NCBI RefSeq assembly: GCF_026151205.1
Contig: NC_087077.1
Location: forward strand, 13,490,983 to 13,554,982
Direction: 5' to 3'
Origin: Bolinopsis microptera
Taxonomy: Eukaryota; Ctenophora; Tentaculata; Lobata; Bolinopsidae
Length of the DNA: 64,000 bases
Below are positions 1 to 13,600 of this stretch, piece after piece. Both the position numbers and the translations under genes were made by a program. The notes beneath the pieces were generated by a model. The model was not told the DNA's origin. It saw only the letters and a list, made by a program, of their open reading frames with translations, and searched no databases. The number at the start of each line of letters is the position of its first letter. The first letter of the stretch is position 1.

Positions 1-2639
1 ATAGCCATCATAATTACTAAACCTCAACAACTTCTTTAACTAAAAGTAATAATGAACTTTAAAAATCGAATAATTTCATCATTGTTGGATAATATCAGAT
101 ATTATGTTACATCAGTGATGAATATGCTTCACCTACTGTCTGCTGAAAACTACGATTAAATAATCCTGGATATGGTCTGAATCACTTTTATGTACTGATG
201 ACGATTCCATCTCTGAAGATGAACAGAATTATATTTTCTGCTCCAGTTTTGTCCTGTCGTATTCTTACATATGTGACTTCGAACACAACGAAAGTTCTTC
301 CCCACTTTTCCGCTTTAGCTACAATTTCTGCACTTTAGTGTTGATTACGAGCCTAGATTACGTTGTAAAGACAGCGGATATCTTGATTACAGTTATGAAA
401 TTGCTTACCATGTTATTAAGTTAGTCTTTCTGCCTGGTTGGAGCTCATAACCCACGTACCTGTGCTAAGTAAGTAATTGATTGATCTTTCTCCTGCTTAC
501 GTGGACTATTATAGGGGAGTATAATATAATATTTGACCTTACTTCCCATTGCAAATCCCGCTGTCTGCCTGGTCGTGGGGTCATTGGGGTGAGAGTCGTC
601 GACGTTCTGCTAAGGATCCCGTAGGATATATGCAGCCTCCCGGTTCAGCCAGCCGAATGCTCGAGAAATCGTGTGTGAGGGTTAAATTGGGAGCTGTGCA
701 ATGTAGTACAGCGAAAATCAAAAACTTTAATGGGTGGTTACCGTAACATGGGTACCACATGCCTAGCATGAAATATTTAGCTACTTACTTGCACTTGTGT
801 AGGTCTATAGAAGCAATAGTATCGTGCGTTGCCTCATTGTCTGCTATACAGGCTATCCCGAAACTATAAGCTTGCTTTAATAATATAATACTAATTACTT
901 CTACTAACATAATAATAATTACTTCCCAATGACTATAAGTATAAACATTAAACAAGGAAGATTAATTCGTTTTAGCTCAGCGTCACGCGTTATTAATGAA
1001 TTTATAAATTTGTTTCTTTGACTTTGAATCAGAATAGTTGTCTCGACGTTAAATAGTTGTCTCGACGTTAAGTTGTTAATGAACTACTACCGCGCTGGTG
1101 CAAAACTTAACCAACTGTTATTTTAAAGTTAATAACAAGTATTAACTTGTACATTGTAGCACCTTCAATACAAAGACAAAATACCGAACCATAAAGGGAA
1201 AACTTGACCAGTCATGTGTTTATTAAAGTCAGCAGCCCATCACAAGTAACCATGAACTGTAAAGATTGTATCAGAGTAAAACTGTCTATCTTCAATGATA
1301 TTTGTAATGCGGCTACCCTCTTTTATTATTACAGCGCTTAACCTTTTTGAGCAGTCTACCATGATGATTATGTTTATAGTATTCACTATTAAACCCAAGT
1401 TATATCTTGTCTGGCTCATTAACCGTCTTCCAAAATATCATTTCTTTTTGGTACCACTTCGACCTTGAATTGTTATTATGAATGATTATAATACTCGAGA
1501 TCAGTTAGTGATATCTTAAACCGTGAGTGACAAGGTAGAAGAAATGGCCCTCCTTTCACTACCTCAAGTGGGTATAACAGGGCTAGACCGTTACTCTTAG
1601 GGCGATTGACACCGCGTTGAATTGAAGCGATTAAACAATAAAAATGTTGCTGATCATTCATCTAATTGTTTGAACAGAAGTGCTGGTTATTTCTACATTA
1701 ACTGCTAGACATGTTTACAGTCAAGTGCGTTCTGTAAACTAGCATTCCACATATTGTATTCTGGTTAGTAATTATGAAGTTATGAGTAACTCTGCCTTCT
1801 CTACCCGACATATATATTATGTATGTGACAATTCAGAACCAATTTGACGGGCAGATTTGTGGAAGTGTTTAACTTCATATTATGTTCCTGCTGTGGGTAC
1901 TGTTTAATTTACCCACCATGGTTTTAACTTCTTGAAAAACATAATGAAAATTCTAGTTTACGTTCTATTTTGTTTTTTATGCTGGTTTTCAGTTCGCAAT
2001 GTTTTTTTTTTGTTTTTTTTTTTTGTTTTTTTTCTTTAGAAGTTTTATCGTTAAGGATAAGAACCCACATACAGCCATCAAATCGAATTACAGATCTTTG
2101 CTTATTTCTATTGTTTTCTTTTCGGGTTTCTATTAATTATGTACTAATTATTATTGTAATTATGTTTTCAAAATTATTATTATCTTGATAGTAGTTTGAT
2201 AAATTCATCATATCGGGGCCATGTAATTGCGGGCTCATTTTACTGTGCAGTACCGTGTTTGGTCTCCCGTCAGATTTTACAGACGGGGGCAATAGTTTAT
2301 TCGAGTTTATTTCATACGTTGTAATTGCTGTACTCTGTAAAGTTTGAAAAGTACTTAATAAAAAATCATTATGAATATGCCATCGTTGGATTACTTTCGT
2401 GTGAGCAAAAGGAAACACAGCCGCTAGATCGCCGAGGCATAAATAACAAGAGAAATCTTGCATAATCGGCATAAACAAGAGAAATCTTGGCTTTGAAATA
2501 TTCGTGATTCCTTCCCCATGGCCTGAATTTACAACGAATCTTACCTTATGTACGACGTACGTAGGAGTCCTACGTTGGAACCAAACTTCGTAACGGCTTC
2601 CGGACATATTTCCGCAATGGCCAATGGTGTAATGCTGTC
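1..2639. other. Left flank, no gene recognised
   Basis: AT-rich sequence with only short ORFs of no recognisable family and no convincing splice-flanked exons. A T-rich run lies near 1999-2037, and a short direct repeat (TAGTTGTCTCGACGTTAA) occurs twice near 1034-1071. I see no gene here. Confidence 0.5.
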
Positions 2640-2893
2640 TGTTGCGCCCTCTCCCCTTTTGGCGCCCCTCTCTAAAATTGAACAAATTAGGTGATTTTAG
2701 AGGATACGCCGGTAAAATCTCTAAAAAATTGTGTTTCTAGAGCAAAACGCGCAGTTTTGCTAGTACCTCAGTTAAGTTTTTCAAAATTGTCCCACAATCA
2801 AACGACAATTTGGCGCCCCCCTAAGATAGCGCCCCCAGCACAGCTGGGTCCCGGTCAGCGGGGCCCTTCGTTAGTTCGTTACGCCACTGCCAT
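2640..2893 (+). mobile_element. hAT-type MITE copy, left end lost
   Basis: This stretch matches the 272-bp element at 48441-48712 (opposite orientation) and the partial copy at 54691. Shared blocks include the TCTAGAGCAAAA and GCAGTTTTGCTAGTAC segments and TTTAGAGGATACGCCGG. The right end is CGTTACGCCACTG, the reverse complement of the CAGTGGCG terminus. The left terminal part is missing. It is non-coding. The family is inferred from the terminus and from the 8-bp target duplication seen at the 48-kb copy. Confidence 0.65.
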
Positions 2894-3496
2894 GACATGA
2901 TGACCACTGACCAGACTAATTCATGGCTAAGGCACGCACGGAACAAGTATTGTTACCACAATCAATAATCATGAAGCATGGTAATATAATCGTATTCTTT
3001 GGCCGACATTAATATGGTGATAGGCTATTATAATTTGGTATTACGAAGTGAAGGTCAAGAAAATTTCGTGATAGTTGGATATAATTAGGTAATTACTATG
3101 CTGCAGCTAGTCACGACCGAGCATATCGTTACGGTCGCATATCGTTACGGTTGGGCAATTCTGCAACTGGGAATTTAACGGGCGTTTATTTACCTTATTG
3201 TCGATAATTTGGACGTTGGTGTGATGTGGCCCGTGATAATTCAATGTTGACGCAATCGACCGTATCATTCATAATTTAAGGCGTTCGGTATTCTATCGAT
3301 TGAATAAATCATGACATCGTTTGTTCTGGTTGGTTCACTGTTCAGCATCTTTTGAATCGATACCATTTTATATGCTTACTATTCCACTATTCTTAACATT
3401 CAAATTACGGCTTCTATTCGTTGTATTGCAGTCATACATTTGGAATTTATATCTGAATTTATATCTGGAATTTAACAAACTTCCCACAATAGGATT
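2894..3496. other. 5' flank of the GPCR gene
   Basis: No gene is visible. The last bases before the GPCR start codon contain a possible splice acceptor (AG at 3491-3492, after CTTCCCACAAT), so the transcript may begin further upstream or be trans-spliced here. Confidence 0.35.
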
Positions 3497-6400
3497 ATGA
3501 CTACTCCAGCGAGTGGATACTACAGCAACGTTACTTCTGCTAGTTATTCGCTGTACTCGTTCTATTATACCACAGTTACTAAGCCTCCTGCTCACAATGC
3601 ACAGGGGAGAGGATATACTCTTTCTCCTACAGCTGACAAGGTAAACATTGAGATTTTATAAAACTAAGTTTTTAGATAGTTTGAGATTTTAACTTTAAGA
3701 AAGGGGAGATTTCTATCACTGAATGCAAATAAATTGTAGATTTCAAAAACAAGATTATTTAATTACAAAATAATCACACTATACGCAATAACCAAACTGC
3801 TATGATATCAATTCAGCAACCAACCTCAAAAGTTGAACGAAATAATCCTACTTGATGTGTTTCAGGTTCTAGCAGTAATACTACCGATATTGTCAATACC
3901 GGGCCTCTTTATGAACGTGATAGTGTTATGGAACCTGTTTATCAAGGCAAGCAAACTGAACAGACCTACCCGACAACTACACGGACATCTCGTTATTTCC
4001 AATTTCATCCTCCTTATCTTGTGTGTCCCCTCTATATCGTGAGTAATGATAACTTATTTTCGGGTTTTATTCCCTTGAAACCAGGCATAGAATTAGAACG
4101 GAAGTCAACATTCAAAATGTAGTGAAATTAGTTACAACTTAGTGACAAATTAGTGACAACTTAACCATCAATATCCTCCTCCGCAGGTTGATACTCTTCA
4201 ATGGACGAATTGACAATCCTACTCTTGATCAAAGAGTGGAAAACTATGTGCTCAACAACATATTCTGTAATATTAGCGGTTTCGTGTTTAATGTTATGAT
4301 GAGAATGACAATTCACATCAGTACCGCTCTGGCTGTGGACAGAGTACTTGCAGGTATGATGATCGATTTACAGTGATTTTGTTTGTTGTCACTAATTATT
4401 TGGATGATTGCATTTTTTCGTGTTTCTAATAATCTAATAAAAACCAATTGCTTTTCAGTGCAGTTCCCGATATTTCACAAGTTCAAAGTGCAGGTTTATG
4501 GTTACAACTGGTTAATTATCATTATCTGGATATTTAATCTGGTTACCATGGCAACGCCTTTCATAGCTGGCAAGTAAGTCTTTCCTCTTAACATTCTCAA
4601 TATAAAGTGAGATAAAGTGTGATAAAGTAGAAATTAATAAATTTTAGGCAGTATTTTGACCTGTAATTTTAGGTCCATCTCTGTTCTGTATAATGTATAT
4701 AACTATATGATATTTAGTAGTCACAAGTCTTGCCTAGTTTCATTTCAAGTTATTCTTTACATTTAAGAAAGAAAGTTTAGCTTTCAAATTAAGGACTTAT
4801 CAGCTTCGTCAGGTGTTATTAAATCTAACCTTAAAAAGCACTTGCTATCCCTCCAAAATCGAGATGACCCTAATACATGGTAACTAATCTATATTATATC
4901 TCAAACTCTACATCCGGTACGGCTATGCACACATGATATCTCTCTCTGCCATGAAACATGGCTAACCTTTTAAACTGTGATTCAAAACCTAAAGCTAAAC
5001 TAAAACTTAACTGGGCTCTCCTTTGTCACCAAACTAAACCAATAAGTAATTTTAGATTATTATATTTTTCTATATTTGTATAATAAGTATATTGACGTAG
5101 TGGATGGTTGAGGGGGTTTCAAGCACAGGTCACTCTCAAATCCTAAAGATAAGCAGTGGCCTTCGGCACTTGAAACCTCTTCAAACCTCCCCTGATTTAT
5201 TTATTATTGATATTGTTTGATTGTGCCGTAAAAATAAATATTTGTTTTATTAAATATTTGTTTTATTATTAAAACATTTTATTGTTTCAGGCAGTATGTG
5301 CAAGGTCCGTTTGAATGCGTCTGCAATTGGAGTTTGGATTATGCTGTTTTCTCACGAATCGGAGAGCACGACCATTTCCTGAGGACTCTCGTTGTTCTGT
5401 CGTACTTCTTCATTCCATTTACTTTAACCAACCTCCTAACTATTATCTGCTGTATTTGGGTAAGACTTGAATTTTTCATCAATTTATCAAAAATCGAAAA
5501 TAAAATAATAATCATACTTGTTCCAAAATTGTACGGAAATGATGTTGACTTTAAATTGTATGATATCAAGCTGCATAAATGAAGTCTATGTACGAATGAT
5601 TTAATGATGTTCGTTATTCAGGTTATAGTTTTACTGCTGAAGAAAAATCTAATATTTACCGTGGAAAAACGGAAGGAAGATCACAAGATCTCAACCAAAG
5701 ACAACCATCAGTATGAACGTCTGCAATGCATCAAAGAAAATGGACATCCGGTGGATGAGTTAAAAACCAATGGCCACTCAGCTGATTCTCCGACAACAAC
5801 ATCAAACGGAAAACAACCTCAAATCCGTAAAAACAAACCCACAAAAAAATTAACACAATCAACTTCAATATTGAAGTCAATCAAACTGTCAAACGACGCC
5901 AAAGTAAAAAGGTTAGTTCAATACCAAATTCACCAACTGGAGATTGTGGCCGGAATTTACGATTATATTAATTTCATTAGTCGTGGATCTCTGTTTTATA
6001 TAAAGCAATTTACTTCAATAAAGATTTGTTATCACAGGAGATATTGTGGTAATTTCTAAATATAACTGTAATACATTGATTTAAAGTTTATTTGAATTTT
6101 GAAATAAACATCATTTAACAAATAACGTCCAGGGCGTGCTACACTATGTTGATAATGATGGCCTTGCAGTTATTATGCTACTCAGTGGTTCAGTTAATGG
6201 TTGTTGATCAGCTACTTTTCCATGTCTTCAAGGCTAATTACTTTTATACGGTTGGTGAATATCTCGTTTCCCTGTAGTATTTGACCCGTCGAAAATTCAT
6301 AATACATAAATTTGTCGAATGTTTTTTAAAATCATTCATTACAACATACTGTTCCTAAGTCTTCTTCAATCTATAATATTAAATTATTCCAAATGAACGC

Positions 6401-6670
6401 TGAACTGGTTATCCCTCTTTAAACCAACCCTTTCAGCAAATGCGAAAGAATGCTCTGTTAGCCCAGATCTTCGTCAACTACCCGCTTTATCTCATAGGCT
6501 TCTCCATCCTCATCCCTGCAGTTATACACTTCAGAATGACGAGAAATAGCCAGAAGAGAAGCGACAGTACCCAAAAGGGATTCAGTACGATCAATTCCTC
6601 TATAAACCAGGGGTTGTCCTTTACGTGCTCCAAAATAATCGGCAGATCAAAATCTAAAACTGAAGTTTGA
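3497..6670 (+). CDS. Rhodopsin-like GPCR, orphan, 8 exons
   Basis: Predicted seven-transmembrane receptor at the plasma membrane, 469 residues; ligand unknown. Exons: 3497-3640, 3866-4038, 4187-4353, 4459-4573, 5291-5459, 5622-5911, 6133-6250, 6437-6670. All junctions are GT-AG and keep one frame. The extracellular N-terminus (1-48) has an N-V-T glycosylation site. TM1 (about 49-72) has the conserved Asn65; TM3 has Cys133 and ends in D157-R-V, a DRY variant. ECL2 has Cys209 and Cys211. TM5 carries Pro242. The long third intracellular loop (about 265-350) is Lys- and polar-rich. Odd points: TM2 has Asn where class A normally has Asp, TM6 lacks CWxP, and TM7 has IPAVI in place of NPxxY. It is clearly a GPCR; the subfamily is not recognised. 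Confidence 0.85.
4782..5215 (+). mobile_element. LINE 3' end relic in GPCR intron 4
   Basis: Bases 4798-4884 read in one frame as the extreme C-terminus of a LINE polymerase (IKSNLKKHLLSLQNRDDP, then NTW and stop). A non-coding tail follows, ending in short TTTATTATTG-like repeats near 5200-5215. A partly paired hairpin (GGTTTCAAG near 5117 against CTTGAAACC near 5169) lies in the tail. This is pattern recognition of a degraded retrotransposon end, not a gene. Confidence 0.45.
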
Positions 6671-7641
6671 TGTTGGGAAAAACTGCTGCCAATTTGGATG
6701 GTGTTTATGTCCAAACTCTTATGTTTGAGCTTTGTTAGCTCCAGCTTATGTTTTACATTGAATTTTAAATTTTATCAAGCTGTGCTTCCCTATAATTGTG
6801 AGATGCAGGATTTTTTGTCGAGTGTTGTGTTGAAATTCTTTTTTCTAACGACCCTCATGCCTGGGCTTCAGTCACTGAATTTAATCTAGCACTGACACTA
6901 AGCTGCATTTTTTAATTCACATCCAGTGGTAACTGGCGATTTTAATGCCATGATATTTAATTGATGTTTAATTGATAGGATGACAGATGTTTTGTTTTGT
7001 AAATGAGCGCAAGGTGTAAGCATGTTATGTTCATAAAAACCCAGAATTTTTAGAATATGAGCAATATGAGGTAAATATAACCCCTTACTTTTTCGGTTCA
7101 GTAGTGGACTTTTTGGTTCAGATTGTGAATTTACAATTTTAGTCAAACTTTTTATCTTCTAGTTGTGATATGAAAAGAAAACGATCTTGGTTTTTTAACA
7201 TCCTTGATTGTGAATAAATAATATAATCAACTCAAACTATCATTTCACTACAAAACAGCTGATTTTACCATTTGTATAAAATAACTAAAATTTAATCATT
7301 TTTGAACAAATTTAAATAGGAGTAGGACCATTTTACTGGTCAAAGTATCGTTATCTGTACAACTACATAAGATAGAATATTTCTATGGACAAGAAAAAAG
7401 AAAGGGTAATGCTAGGGAAATTGGACAAGCTTCATAATAATTATAAACTACATTTGACCGAACCCGCTGACTTTAAAAATCGCTTTCAAACTTCTCTCGT
7501 AATTATTTCATCCGTGAGCTAGCTTTAAAATGGCCCAAATCACTTAAAAAGCTGCAGAGAACCGCTGCATGGTCGTTCCGTGTAGGGCAACTGTTTATAC
7601 TTATAGGCGTCATCTGACGTGATCTGAATGTCTCTTCAAGT
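6671..7641. other. Intergenic, convergent 3' ends
   Basis: Lies between the stop of the GPCR (+) and the stop of the sulfotransferase (-), so it should hold both 3' UTRs. An AATAAA at 7213-7218 is a candidate poly(A) signal for the GPCR, though 540 bases past the stop. No other gene seen. Confidence 0.4.
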
Positions 7642-10600
7642 TCATGACAACTTATCGATAACACTAGCACACTCCTCATTTACTGCATCAACACTAATGC
7701 TGGGGAGCTTGTTCTTCCACTCGTTGATAGAAAGGTACAGTTCGTTCTTATATTCCTTGGTAAGGGGGATGTTGGGAATGTGGGTGGTGTCCAGTAGTTT
7801 GTGGTACAGTTGGGAGAGGGAGGAGATGGGACTAGCTGCGATCTTCTTGTAATCGAACACCTGGGGGAGATGTTTAGATTGTTTTTTGTTTTTTTGTTGT
7901 CAGTTTGAAGTTTTACCATTTTATGCCATTTTACGCCGCATATTAGAACTGTTTTAAAACTGCAGAAAAAGGGACATTAGGTTTATTGTCAAAGTGTCCC
8001 AACTCCAAAGTCGTTTGTTTTGCATGTCATGATGTCAATGTGTCCGTTACAGCCGCACAAACTTACAGGAGCACCAGATGTCAGAACATTTTGTGCTTTA
8101 CATATATATATATATATATATATATTCTATAAGGCTACAACCCGGACCGTTAGATGGGCTCATTTCGGGCCGGTAAATACCGAATTAAGTTCTCGAATTA
8201 GGAGACTCCAACTCGATAATGTTCTCTTATCGTCACGCAATAATATGCAGTGGAGCATAGACCGTAAATTGAAACGATCGTGCGCTACTGGATTTTGTGA
8301 GAACCGTTCAATACATGCAATAGCTACGTTGATGAAGTGCCAGTGGCCATAATCTGAATACAATGCAGCTAATTATATTGAAATTAACAAATACTATGCA
8401 TGAGTTCCTACTAAATGGGTTAGAACTGTGTGAGTGTCTAAAAGTTATAAGATCAGGACCCAAGTAACGTGGTAATGATTTGATACATACTGATAATATT
8501 GAGATCTCTACATTTATTGGCCCCAAGAAATGAACATCAATCATTGTTGTTAACCAATGCTATACTGGCCAGAAAATTGTTTGGGCTTTAGTACTTAACC
8601 ATTGATTTCACATAAATCAGAAGTGTGAGGCAGGATTGACAATTTTAGGAATTTTCTCTTACCTGATACACATTATGAGAGCTTGAGGAGTGGGCAGTGA
8701 AGGCATTGACTCTGGCACACAGCTGAGAAGCGAAAACCTGTATCTCTTCCTCCGTGATATCCCCGTTGTCAAGGAGACGGGAGATGATTGCACGTGGGTC
8801 TCGGTGCACGTACGCTATCTCCATTGACAGGCTGTCCAGAACCTTGCTGGAGGGGTATTGGTGTCACTTTCTCGGTCAATATCTAACTCCCTGTTATTGA
8901 TTGATCCAATAACATGCAATTGAATGCTGTTAATCGAGCAAAATAATTTCAGTACATGTATAAATATTAAATTGTATATCCACCAGCGTGCGCTTTTTGC
9001 TACAGCTAAGCCATTCCATATATCCAACTCGCCTCGCAGGTGGAAGTGTCGTATAGCACTTGGGCCCTGCGGTCCCTCTGTGCTATACGAAAATATGCAG
9101 AGTTGAAAAATACGTATTTTACGAATTTAATAAAATATCAAAAATACGTTAAATACGGCGTATTTTATTTTCGTTGAATAAAATACGTAAAAAGTGTTAT
9201 TGTACCATTGATTGCTCCAATAAAGTAATAAGTACTATTGCTTTATATAAATTTACGATTTTATCAAAACTCGCGTAGCTCTGTCGTTTTTCACCTCGCA
9301 TATGACTTCAGAGTACTGGGCATGTGCTATACCAAAGCATTAAAGCGTTGAAGTTAAATAGAAATGTGTCTGAAAAAAATGCAAACGAATGACATAACTT
9401 TAGTCTTTGAATGAAATTTCAAGAAAAACGTATTTTAACGTATTTTAACGTATTTTATTTCTAAGCAAAAATACGCAAAATACGGCGTATTTAAAAAATT
9501 ATCTCACGTACTTTTCAACTCTGAAAATATGTCGTCAGAATGGAAATAAATAAATACAACCTATACATATGGAACAAGGTTCACTGTGTCTATAAAACTT
9601 ACAGGGACCAGTTTTCAGTAGAGCCCTCTATCACAGCAACATGTTTACTCATGCACTCTTTTTCTAGATTCTCTGTTGTTAAGTTACCAGAGTTGCATTT
9701 TCCCTCTGGACAAAACTGTAATAATGGTTATGAGTATCAAGAATATTTCAAATCGGGAATAATTATACTGAAACATGAGCATACAACTACAAGTGATATA
9801 TGATTTATGTATTATGTAATAGATTTTGTCGAAATTTTCGGCAAACATGATTTTCCATATCAAATTACGATATCCAGAAGTTTTTAAATAATAAGTAAAG
9901 ACTAAAGAATGACTTATAGAGTTATACTTTTGCCAGTGATTTGGATGATAACGCTGCCCCCGTGTGAGTCTTATAATAATGGACCACATCTTCAGAAATA
10001 GTGCAATGAGCTAGTTTCTCAAAATCTTGGGAAGATTTTATTACTGAGCTGATAGAGGGAAGAAAGAAAATGTTCTCGTCGTGGGACATGAGCTTTGCTA
10101 ACACGTCACTTCCGCCGACTGAGGAATTTGGAGTTTTCAATCACACACGTGGAGGACTAAGAATGTCCTGTTCCTAAAGTATAAATAATGATTGATTCTA
10201 AGAAACTGGTGGTGTAACTGTAAAATTAAAACTGATGGGTAACATGATGTATATTTCGTATTGAAATAGTTGAATGCTTGTCCTGGAATGTGGTCTCTAA
10301 AACTTACGTTTCTCAGAAACTATCAAAATATGAGTTCTTTTTGAAAGATCAAACTCGTTTTCATCCCTCAAGTTCGCAAGAGCGACCTGAAGCGCTTCAT
10401 CAGTAGCTTTCTTTTTTAGCTCCCGCTTTTCTACCACTGGATCTTGCAGGTCAGGCTTGTTAAAAGTGTTGACCTTATCTTTATCAGCAGCTACTAACGC
10501 CTCATCCTCTTTATCTTGCTTTATATCGCCAGAAACTGACCACTTAGCTTGTTTTAACAAATACCTAGATGATACTTCCGTTAATTTTGTTTTAATCCTA

Positions 10601-13600
10601 TTTATACATCCAACTACTAACCAGTAACCATTAAGTATCATTATAAAGCTATGAAATGCATGATAAAGACTCGAGCCAAAAATCGTGTTATTCGAGGAAG
10701 TCCAAGTTATATTTTATAATCATAATGCGTCTTAATGCTTAATGAAAAATATAAAAAGGATCAGTTTAACATTTCTAAGGGTTTCCTTTCATTTAAAAGG
10801 TTATGCATGATATATTGATAGAACTTCGTGATAATTGACAAAAGGGATTAGAACCAAAAGAAACATTACTATTACTTACTATAATATTACTATACTATTA
10901 CTATTAGTATTACTAACTGATTGCAAGAGGGTTACCTGAATTCTTCTTTCAGATCTTCATGTTTTCCATATTGTTCATTTAACTTTATCTCCATGAGATG
11001 ATTCTCTTTTTTCATTGCTGATATGTCTAGCTTCATCAACCGGACCTGAAAAATGAATAATATGTAGATCGTTGTAAACATTAATAATACTTAGTGGTAT
11101 AAGCCATCGTTTGAACTTTATGTCGCCTACCTATGTCGTAATTTCAACCTTTGATCTTGTTCTAAAATACCAGTATCAACATTTGTGGTAATAACAAAAT
11201 GTATGGCATCGAACCAATACAATAAACATGTCTCAGATATCTTCTACGATCTGAGCAATTGATTGACCATTAGTATTCCAGCATACCCAATACCGACGAG
11301 TGTGATTTCCTAACATCGAATTTAAGTAGACTGATTCACGATCAATAACAATCTCTGTTGGTAATGCTAACTAATGTCAACCCTGGGCCCGCGTTATCAC
11401 TAACAATCACTGTTGGTAATGCTAACTAATGTCAACCCCGGGCCCGCGTTATCACTAACAATCACTGTTGGTAATGCTAACTAATGTCAACCCCGGGCCC
11501 GCGTTATCACAAACAATCACTGTTGGTAATGCTAACTAATGTCAACCCCGGGCCCGCGTTATCACTAACAATCACTGTTGGTAATGCTAACTAATGTCAA
11601 CCCCGGGCCCGCGTTATCACTAACAATCACTGTTGGTAATGCTAACTAATGTCAACCCCGGGCCCGCGTTATCACTAACAATCACTGTTGGTAATGCATA
11701 ATGCTAACTAATGTCAACCCCGGGCCCGCGTTATCACTAACAATCACTGTTGGTAATGCTAACTAATGTCAACCCTGGGCCCGCGTTATCACTAACAATC
11801 ACTGTTGGTAATGCTAACTAATGTCAACCCTGGGCCCGCGTTATCACTAACAATCACTGTTGGTAATGCTAACTAATGTCAATCCCGGGCCCGCGTTATC
11901 ACTAACAATCACTGTTGGTAATGCTAACTAATGTCAATCCCGGGCCTGCGTTATCACTAACAATCACTGTTGGTAATGCTAACTAATGTCAACCCTGGGC
12001 CCGCGTTATCACTAACAATCACTGTTGGTAATGCTAACTAATGTCAATCCCGGGCCCGCGTTATCACTAACAATCACTGTTGGTAATGCTAACTAATGTC
12101 AACCCTGGGCCCGCGTTATCACTAACAATCACTGTTGGTAATGCTAACTAATGTCAATCCCGGGCCTGCGTTATCACTAACAATCACTGTTGGTAATGCT
12201 AACTAATGTCAACCCTGGGCCCGCGTTATCACTAACAATCACTGTTGGTAATGCTAACTAATGTCAACCCTGGGCCCGCGTTATCACTAACAATCACTGT
12301 TGGTAATGCTAACTAATGTCAACCCCGGGCCCGCGTTATCACTAACAATCACTGTTGGTAATGCTAACTAATGTCAACCCCGGGCCCGCGTTATCACTAA
12401 CAATCTCTGTCACAGTGCTGGCAAGCACGACCGTTGCATTTATTGTGGGTATACTATGTACCCCATTTACTATTATACCCCCTTTACTATTATACCCCCT
12501 TTACTATTATACCCCCTTTGGTACACATTACAAGCCTCTTTCGTGCACGCGAAGCGTGCACTCTGGCCGAAGGCGGCGGCCGAAGGCCGCCGCCTCCGGC
12601 AGGAGTTTTTCAGGCATTAAGACTCATCGGAAGTCGTTCAGCAGATTTATTTTTAGTTCAAAACATTCTAATTTGATGTCAAAGATGACAGGAATAAAAA
12701 ATAGTTATGTTGAGATTTTTAAGAAATTTGCATAAAATACTCGCCAGCACTGTTATACGAAATTCGGTAAAAAACCCAAAATCGCCATATTCAGGTGCCT
12801 TAAAAACCATGTTAAAATTGAGTTAGAGATCTGAAATTTTTCAGGGCGTCTAGACGTTGACCAAATCGACTGCAAAAAAAGTTTCAGGTTTCAGGATTAT
12901 CGGGAAATGGGTTTTCTAGAACCCCTGTTTTACGATAGATTGTCGTGATACATACAGATATACATACATATTATATATATTCAGGGATAGACGCTTTGCC
13001 AGTCAATTGTAGCCTGTATTTAATTGTCCATAGATTCAAAAGTATAAAAGATACAGCCATTTCCGACCACAGGTCTTGAAAATAATTGTCTACACTTTAG
13101 TTTACATTGTATAAACAAATTATTTGACGTCATGAACACCCCTTGATGACGTCATCAAGTTAACCGTTTTTAAAACTTGATTTTTGACAAAGTAATCACT
13201 TTTAAAAATGATTTTACACCATTAAAAAGTAATTGTATTCAAAATCTGAGGAAATTTTTACCTTAGATAATTGTTCAAGCATTCTGAAAATCTACCGGAA
13301 AGTTTTTCTAGCTTGCTCCTTCATAAAGATATTCGTCATTGAAGTTTGTGCTTTTTTGAAGAATTATTTTATAAAAACGTCAATTTTGCGATTTAGTATT
13401 CTCTGGTGTTGGGCCATGCCTTGGATTGTGGAGCTCAGTTCTGCTTCTTATAGGTATAAATTGTGCATTAGGCTAGTTTTAAAGTTGAAAATCGAAAAGT
13501 TGCACACGTGGGGACACGCCCAAATTTATAGAAAATTGCTAAAATCACTGAAAATTGCTGTTTTCGTCATTTTCTGTCAACTTTAGAGTGCCGTTGTGAT

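Noticed and set aside
2137-2685. 182-codon ORF (-) at the left
   Set aside because: Overlaps the MITE copy at its 5' end, has no domain pattern, and its composition is that of random AT-rich sequence.
11341-12410. CRISPR-like regular array
   Set aside because: Units are contiguous 55-mers with no unique spacers, inside an intron of an animal gene.
12543-12594. Helitron 3' terminal hairpin
   Set aside because: No CTRR end at the right distance followed by T, and no matching TC start or Rep/helicase ORF.
12434-12735. Overlapping ORFs of 80 and 126 codons
   Set aside because: They run through the 18-bp repeats and the GC hairpins; the open frames are a by-product of repeats.
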